Positions 46,201-49,257 of a DNA stretch of 49,257 nt are shown here, piece after piece (the first letter of the stretch is position 1; every line of letters begins with the position of its first letter). Source of the stretch: Lingula anatina (lineage: Eukaryota > Brachiopoda > Lingulata > Lingulida > Lingulidae); contig NW_019773534.1 of NCBI RefSeq assembly GCF_001039355.2, forward strand, positions 1 through 49,257. Reading direction: 5' to 3'. Below the pieces are notes generated by a model that searched no databases, was not told where the DNA came from, and was given only the letters and a program-made list of their open reading frames with translations. The position numbers and the translations under genes are program-made.

Positions 46201-48860
46201 TAGCCAGAAACCTCTCACTGATGGATCGATCCTGTTAGATCGCTCTAGGTATGGGAACCCAGTCTTACAGATGTACAGACAAATGTTCATTTCAAAATTT
46301 ACAACCTAAGTTTTTATATCGTTCCTTTTAATTCAAAATCAAAGAAGCCAAGAGTGTACGTGCGTCCCACCTTTACATGATAATACAGCATTTAATAACA
46401 TCAAACTTCCATTAACAGAGAAAGCAGTCTGAAGGATATGAAACCTGGAAATAATACCAAAAAGCAAACTGTAAATTTGTAGGGAAAACTTCCAGTGGTT
46501 CTGACAAGTAAAAATTTTCTAATAATTCAATCAGTTACTGGTGATTGATGGTCAATGATATAGGGAACAAGTTCAAGTTGTTCGACAGCTTAATTACTCT
46601 AGACCCTGCCATCAAACTGTGTACTTTTAAAAAGGAACTTTTATTATACTTATAAGTACACCTCAATCAGTTTTGTCTAGAAATGCTTTCAAGCTTTTAA
46701 TTCTAGGGTTCTGATGCTAAAACAATTCTTGGGTTTCAGTATTTACATATGAAATCGCCATTCCATGCCATTAATGTGGCAATCAAAATCACTTATCTGT
46801 GTCTCCAAGTCATAAACAACAATTATCATCTATTGGGACTAGTTTTATCTTTTTTTTCCTTCTGTTCAAGGGAATGGGAGAAGGAGCTGTACAAATGGAG
46901 GTCAGGTACAGGCCAGCCCAGTTTGCTAAGAGCACTGTTCAAGTGTCATGGATGGTCAGTCTTTGGGCTCACAGGACTCTTACTGTTATTAGAGGTAATT
47001 GATTAAAAGTGGTCACTAAGGAGAACTTCATGTAATTTTTCTGCAGTATGTTTTATTTTCATATTTGATGACCATTACTTATATTGCATTGATTAATTGA
47101 TAATCATAAGAAAGCACATGCAATAAGATTCAATAGTTCATTTGTCAGAATCAGAATACACCAAAATAAAAAGGGTCTTACATCTCAGGATTATTTTCTA
47201 GGAAAGCCTCAGAGTTATCCAGACAGTTCTCCTGGCTTATGTCCTCTCCTATTTTGAGCACACGAGTGCTGTGTCCAAGTTGCAGGCCTATATCTACGCC
47301 ACGTCTTTCTGTTTGGCCTATATATTTGCATCTCTCCTGGACCAGCCTGCCTTCCACAACAGTTATGTCAGAGGACTCCAGATGAAGGTGGCATGTTCTT
47401 CTTTAATATACAGAAAAGTGAGATATATGATGGTTTATTTAATTTCTTTATCATGATATCATAATGCTGTGATAAAGGCACTTGTTTTTAGGGACCACAG
47501 AAATGGTAAATAATTTAAAATATCAATTTTGAAAAATGTTAATGGTAAATTATTTCCCAATTCTGTGCCCCCTGGCATTGTGAAAAGGGATATGAAGTTT
47601 TTAGATTACACTGTATATTATAGGACCTCTGTCAAGGACGTCCATGTTTTTGAAACCGCTTGGGTTACTAGTACTGTTACAGTAGTTAAATTGGCATTCC
47701 ATTGCTTAAATTACCACTATGTTAGTAAAAGTAAAAAAATCATGGTTTTCACTGGTGGTTGTACAACAATAAAGATGTTTTACTTTATATTTTAGGTTCT
47801 GCGACTACAGAATATTCATATAAATAGAGATACAAGTGGTGACATAGCAAGGCTCATGTCAGAAGAAGTGCACAAATTTAATTTAGTGAGTTTTCCAACC
47901 ATGGATTATTATTTTTATCTGAATAGAAGGTTATATGTGTTCATTTGCAAACTTGATTGAAACTTTTAAGACTGTTCTTTATTGTCAGATGGTTGTCATT
48001 TTTTAAATCTGCCTTTAAATATTATTCAAACTAACATTCAAAATCTTTTTAAGTTTGAAACGTGAAGAAAGAAAAAAATCCAGAATAAAGCTAATAAAAG
48101 TAAATGTCGTGAGTAAATCAATTTATAATAATAATGTTATACAAGCTGTGTATAAATCACCATGGTGATCAATGTCGTGCAGTATTCCACCCTAGCAGAC
48201 GGTCAGAAAGCAACCTCAGATATACTTGGTGAACCTGTACATATGGAACAAGAACTCACAGGCGATTTTATGACACAGGCTGTTAGCAGTATGACCAGCT
48301 GCTTTCATTTTATTTGCAGGGCATTAATTAGTGCAATTTTTCAGAAAAGTATATGGTTTCTTAGACCCCATTTCCAGAGATTAGATCGATCTACTTTAGA
48401 TCGACCTAACTCCCTGGGGGTTCACTCTAAATAGCTGTCAGCCGGGCAGACACAAAAGTTAATTACCCCCTTACAGCTTGTAGTAGGCGGGATGGACATT
48501 TAGGCCGGATTATCTGACAGTAATCTAGTGAGATTCCCCACGGGGATAGATCAATCTAAAAGCTCTGGGAATACAGCCTTAGAAAATGAATTTATGACAC
48601 AACTTTGAAAAACTTTTTTTTATTTTGGTTTACTCTTAAAGTTTTTAGTTATTGTAATGCATCTCCTTATAATGCAATTTTTTATTATAATCCCAGAGTG
48701 TAATAGCCATAAACTACCTGTGGATAGGTCCACTTCAGGCTCTGGTGATAGGCTGGTTGCTATGGCAACAGGTGGGCTTGTCTTGCTTACCTGGCCTGGG
48801 ACTTTTGCTTGTCTTGGTGCCATTACAACTCTCCATGAACAAAGTATTTCATAAACTCAG
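43262..48860 (+). CDS. ABCC4: ABCC4/MRP4-like ABC exporter, 5' part (gene continues beyond the window)
   Basis: Predicted ATP-driven plasma-membrane exporter of organic anions and nucleotides (ABC subfamily C, short type without TMD0). Six exons with matching phases give about 239 residues of an expected roughly 1,300. The N-terminal block KLFQIGYERKLENIDIY..VLPEDSS matches the MRP4 linker before TMD1. Then come PSLLRALFKC, a first membrane helix with VIQTVLLAYVLSYFE, QMKVACSSLIYRK, VLRLQN, GDIARLMSEEVHKF and LWIGPLQAL, all in the order seen in TMD1 of the family. No nucleotide-binding domain is reached. The start at 43262 is chosen because ATG GTG AAA CTT GT joins exon 2 in phase and has A at -3 and G at +4. 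It gives only a five-residue lead, shorter than the roughly 25 residues of vertebrate ABCC4, so another first exon is possible. ABCC family is secure; ABCC4 is the closest type I recognise. Confidence 0.9.
44000..44110 (+). CDS. ABCC4: ABCC4-like exon 2
   Basis: The acceptor is TTTTTTCAG|C (phase 2) and the donor GCAAG|GTATGT (phase 2). It codes for WTQKLFQIGYERKLENIDIY and VLPEDSSIKLSSDLA, the cytoplasmic lead-in to TMD1. Confidence 0.93.
45177..45201. repeat. Poly-C then (CA)n tract in ABCC intron 2
   Basis: Thirteen C residues followed by CACACACACACA, simple sequence with no inverted ends. Confidence 0.8.
45798..46267. mobile_element. GATC-rich TIR element, outer copy interrupted by another copy
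   Basis: The left end has TACAGACC followed by GGATCGATC and, reading inward, TTCTGGCTAAATTG. The right end, read in reverse, has TAAGACTGGGTTCCC, GGATCGATCC and TTTCTGGCTAAATTG. The two halves pair with each other across the inserted copy at 45964-46178. Without that copy the element would be about 255 bases. The left half also has an internal hairpin (CTACTGAAGCTGCTA with its exact reverse complement). No coding capacity. Confidence 0.75.
45964..46178. mobile_element. GATC-rich TIR element, inner complete copy
   Basis: About 215 bases with TIRs beginning TTAGACTGCATTCCC at both ends, exact over these 15 bases. It then has GATCGATC and a central TGTAAGGGGGTGATTAACTA. It aligns along its length, in reverse orientation, with the copy at 48361-48582, so it is a family member inserted inside another one. 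Confidence 0.8.
46871..46994 (+). CDS. ABCC4: ABCC4-like exon 3
   Basis: The acceptor is CTGTTCAAG|G (phase 2) and the donor TTAGAG|GTAATT (phase 0). It codes for EWEKELYKWRSGTGQPSLLR, ALFKCHGW and the start of the first membrane helix (FGLTGLLLLLE). Confidence 0.93.
47202..47417 (+). CDS. ABCC4: ABCC4-like exon 4
   Basis: The acceptor is TTATTTTCTAG|GAA and the donor AGAAAA|GTGAGA, phase 0 at both ends, for 72 codons. It codes for ESLRVIQTVLLAYVLSYFE, a second hydrophobic helix (YIYATSFCLAYIFASLL) and QMKVACSSLIYRK. Confidence 0.95.
47796..47885 (+). CDS. ABCC4: ABCC4-like exon 5
   Basis: The acceptor is TATATTTTAG|GTT and the donor AATTTA|GTGAGT, phase 0, for 30 codons. It codes for VLRLQNIHINRDTSGDIA and RLMSEEVHKFNL, the conserved cytoplasmic loop of TMD1. 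Confidence 0.93.
48361..48582. mobile_element. GATC-rich TIR element, third copy (ABCC intron 5)
   Basis: About 222 bases. The left end is TTAGACCCCATTTCCAGAG; the right end, read in reverse, is CTAAGGCTGTATTCCCAGAG. Inner parts shared with 45964-46178 (in reverse) include TCACTAGATT, AGCTGTAAGGGGGT, ATTAACT and AGGGAGTTAGGTCGATC. Non-coding. Confidence 0.8.
48697..48860 (+). CDS. ABCC4: ABCC4-like exon 6 (last in window)
   Basis: The acceptor is TATAATCCCAG|AGT (phase 0) and the donor CTCAG|GTAATG (phase 2). It codes for SVIAINYLWIGPLQALVIGW, two hydrophobic helices of TMD1 (GLSCLPGLGLLLVLVPL) and NKVFHKL. The next exon lies beyond the window. Confidence 0.95.
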
Positions 48861-49257
48861 GTAATGATTTGTATATTTTATTTACCCTAACCAAAACCTA
48901 TCATCTTTTATCTTGGAAATGTAGCTAATCACAATGAGCTTGACAGCATATCAAAGATAATAAAGCGAGTGTGTTTGTGTGTGTATGTGACTGTGCTTTT
49001 TTGTGCATTTGAGAAAGAGAATCCAGAACTATCTCAATCTATTTTGACGTGTGTGTGTCTGTTTGTGTGTGTTTGTGCAGAGGGGGGAAGGGCGCTGCAG
49101 GTTCTTTTAAATGTAAAATGAAATATAAATACAATTATAAAAAGATGCAAGAAACAATGTCACATTGTTTGAATGAAATTATGTTAGGCCACACTTTTTT
49201 ATTTTTATGGATGACATCCTCTGGGTACCCCAAAATCGGTGCGAGAGGGCGAAAAAA
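48861..49257 (+). other. Start of ABCC4-like intron 6
   Basis: AT-rich intronic sequence with TG-rich tracts at about 48968-48990 and 49049-49078. No further exon is reached before the window ends. Confidence 0.7.

Noticed and set aside
1-49257. CRISPR arrays, tRNA genes, rRNA, bacterial operons
   Set aside because: No regularly spaced repeats, no cloverleaf or B-box match outside the foldback at 38726-38873, and the gene structure is clearly that of an animal nucleus.

Overview
The window looks like nuclear DNA from an invertebrate animal. It is AT-rich, and both recognisable genes are split by GT-AG introns. It also holds microsatellites, many short terminal-inverted-repeat (TIR) elements, and two diverged versions of one locus of the kind seen in assemblies of highly heterozygous (often marine) animals. 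I cannot name the species or phylum. Scattered single N bases (14473, 16249, 22518, 26951, 35089) and a 421-base N run (18734-19154) show that this is a stitched draft scaffold, and several odd features sit exactly on those joins.

Layout. 1-9.0 kb: no gene I can support; one short hAT-like TIR element (3733-4016) and a reversed fragment of the same family. 9.0-18 kb: a complete nine-exon DEG/ENaC (ASIC/peptide-gated-like) sodium channel gene on the + strand. The exons were rebuilt by hand into a 508-residue protein, with a TATA box about 260 bases upstream of the ATG. Its large intron 6 contains a 589-base direct duplication across an N, another hAT-like element, and an antisense SUEL-type (rhamnose/galactose-binding) lectin exon cut by an N. 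18-37 kb: no supported gene. This part is mostly the same roughly 7.7 kb of sequence present twice (19284-26950 and 26952-34764), followed by an almost exact 1,879-base repeat of the second copy's end (33210-35088 = 35090-36968). I read this as two haplotypes laid end to end plus an uncollapsed contig overlap, so perhaps 9-10 kb of the window is not real genomic length. 37-42.8 kb: gene-poor, with two foldback (MITE-like) elements, one nested inside another. 42.9 kb to the end: the 5' part of an ABCC4/MRP4-like ABC exporter gene on the + strand. Six coding exons give about 239 residues of the N-terminus and first membrane domain, and the gene runs off the window. Its introns 2 and 5 carry three copies of a roughly 215-220-base GATC-rich TIR element, one inserted into another.

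The two genes (an ion channel and an organic-anion/nucleotide exporter) are both plasma-membrane proteins, but nothing here suggests they work together. I found no CRISPR array, tRNA, rRNA, operon or clearly new multi-gene system. The most useful observations are the tyrosine-rich acidic segment in the channel's extracellular domain, the stranded lectin exon, the nested TIR families, and the assembly duplications that anyone using these coordinates should know about.
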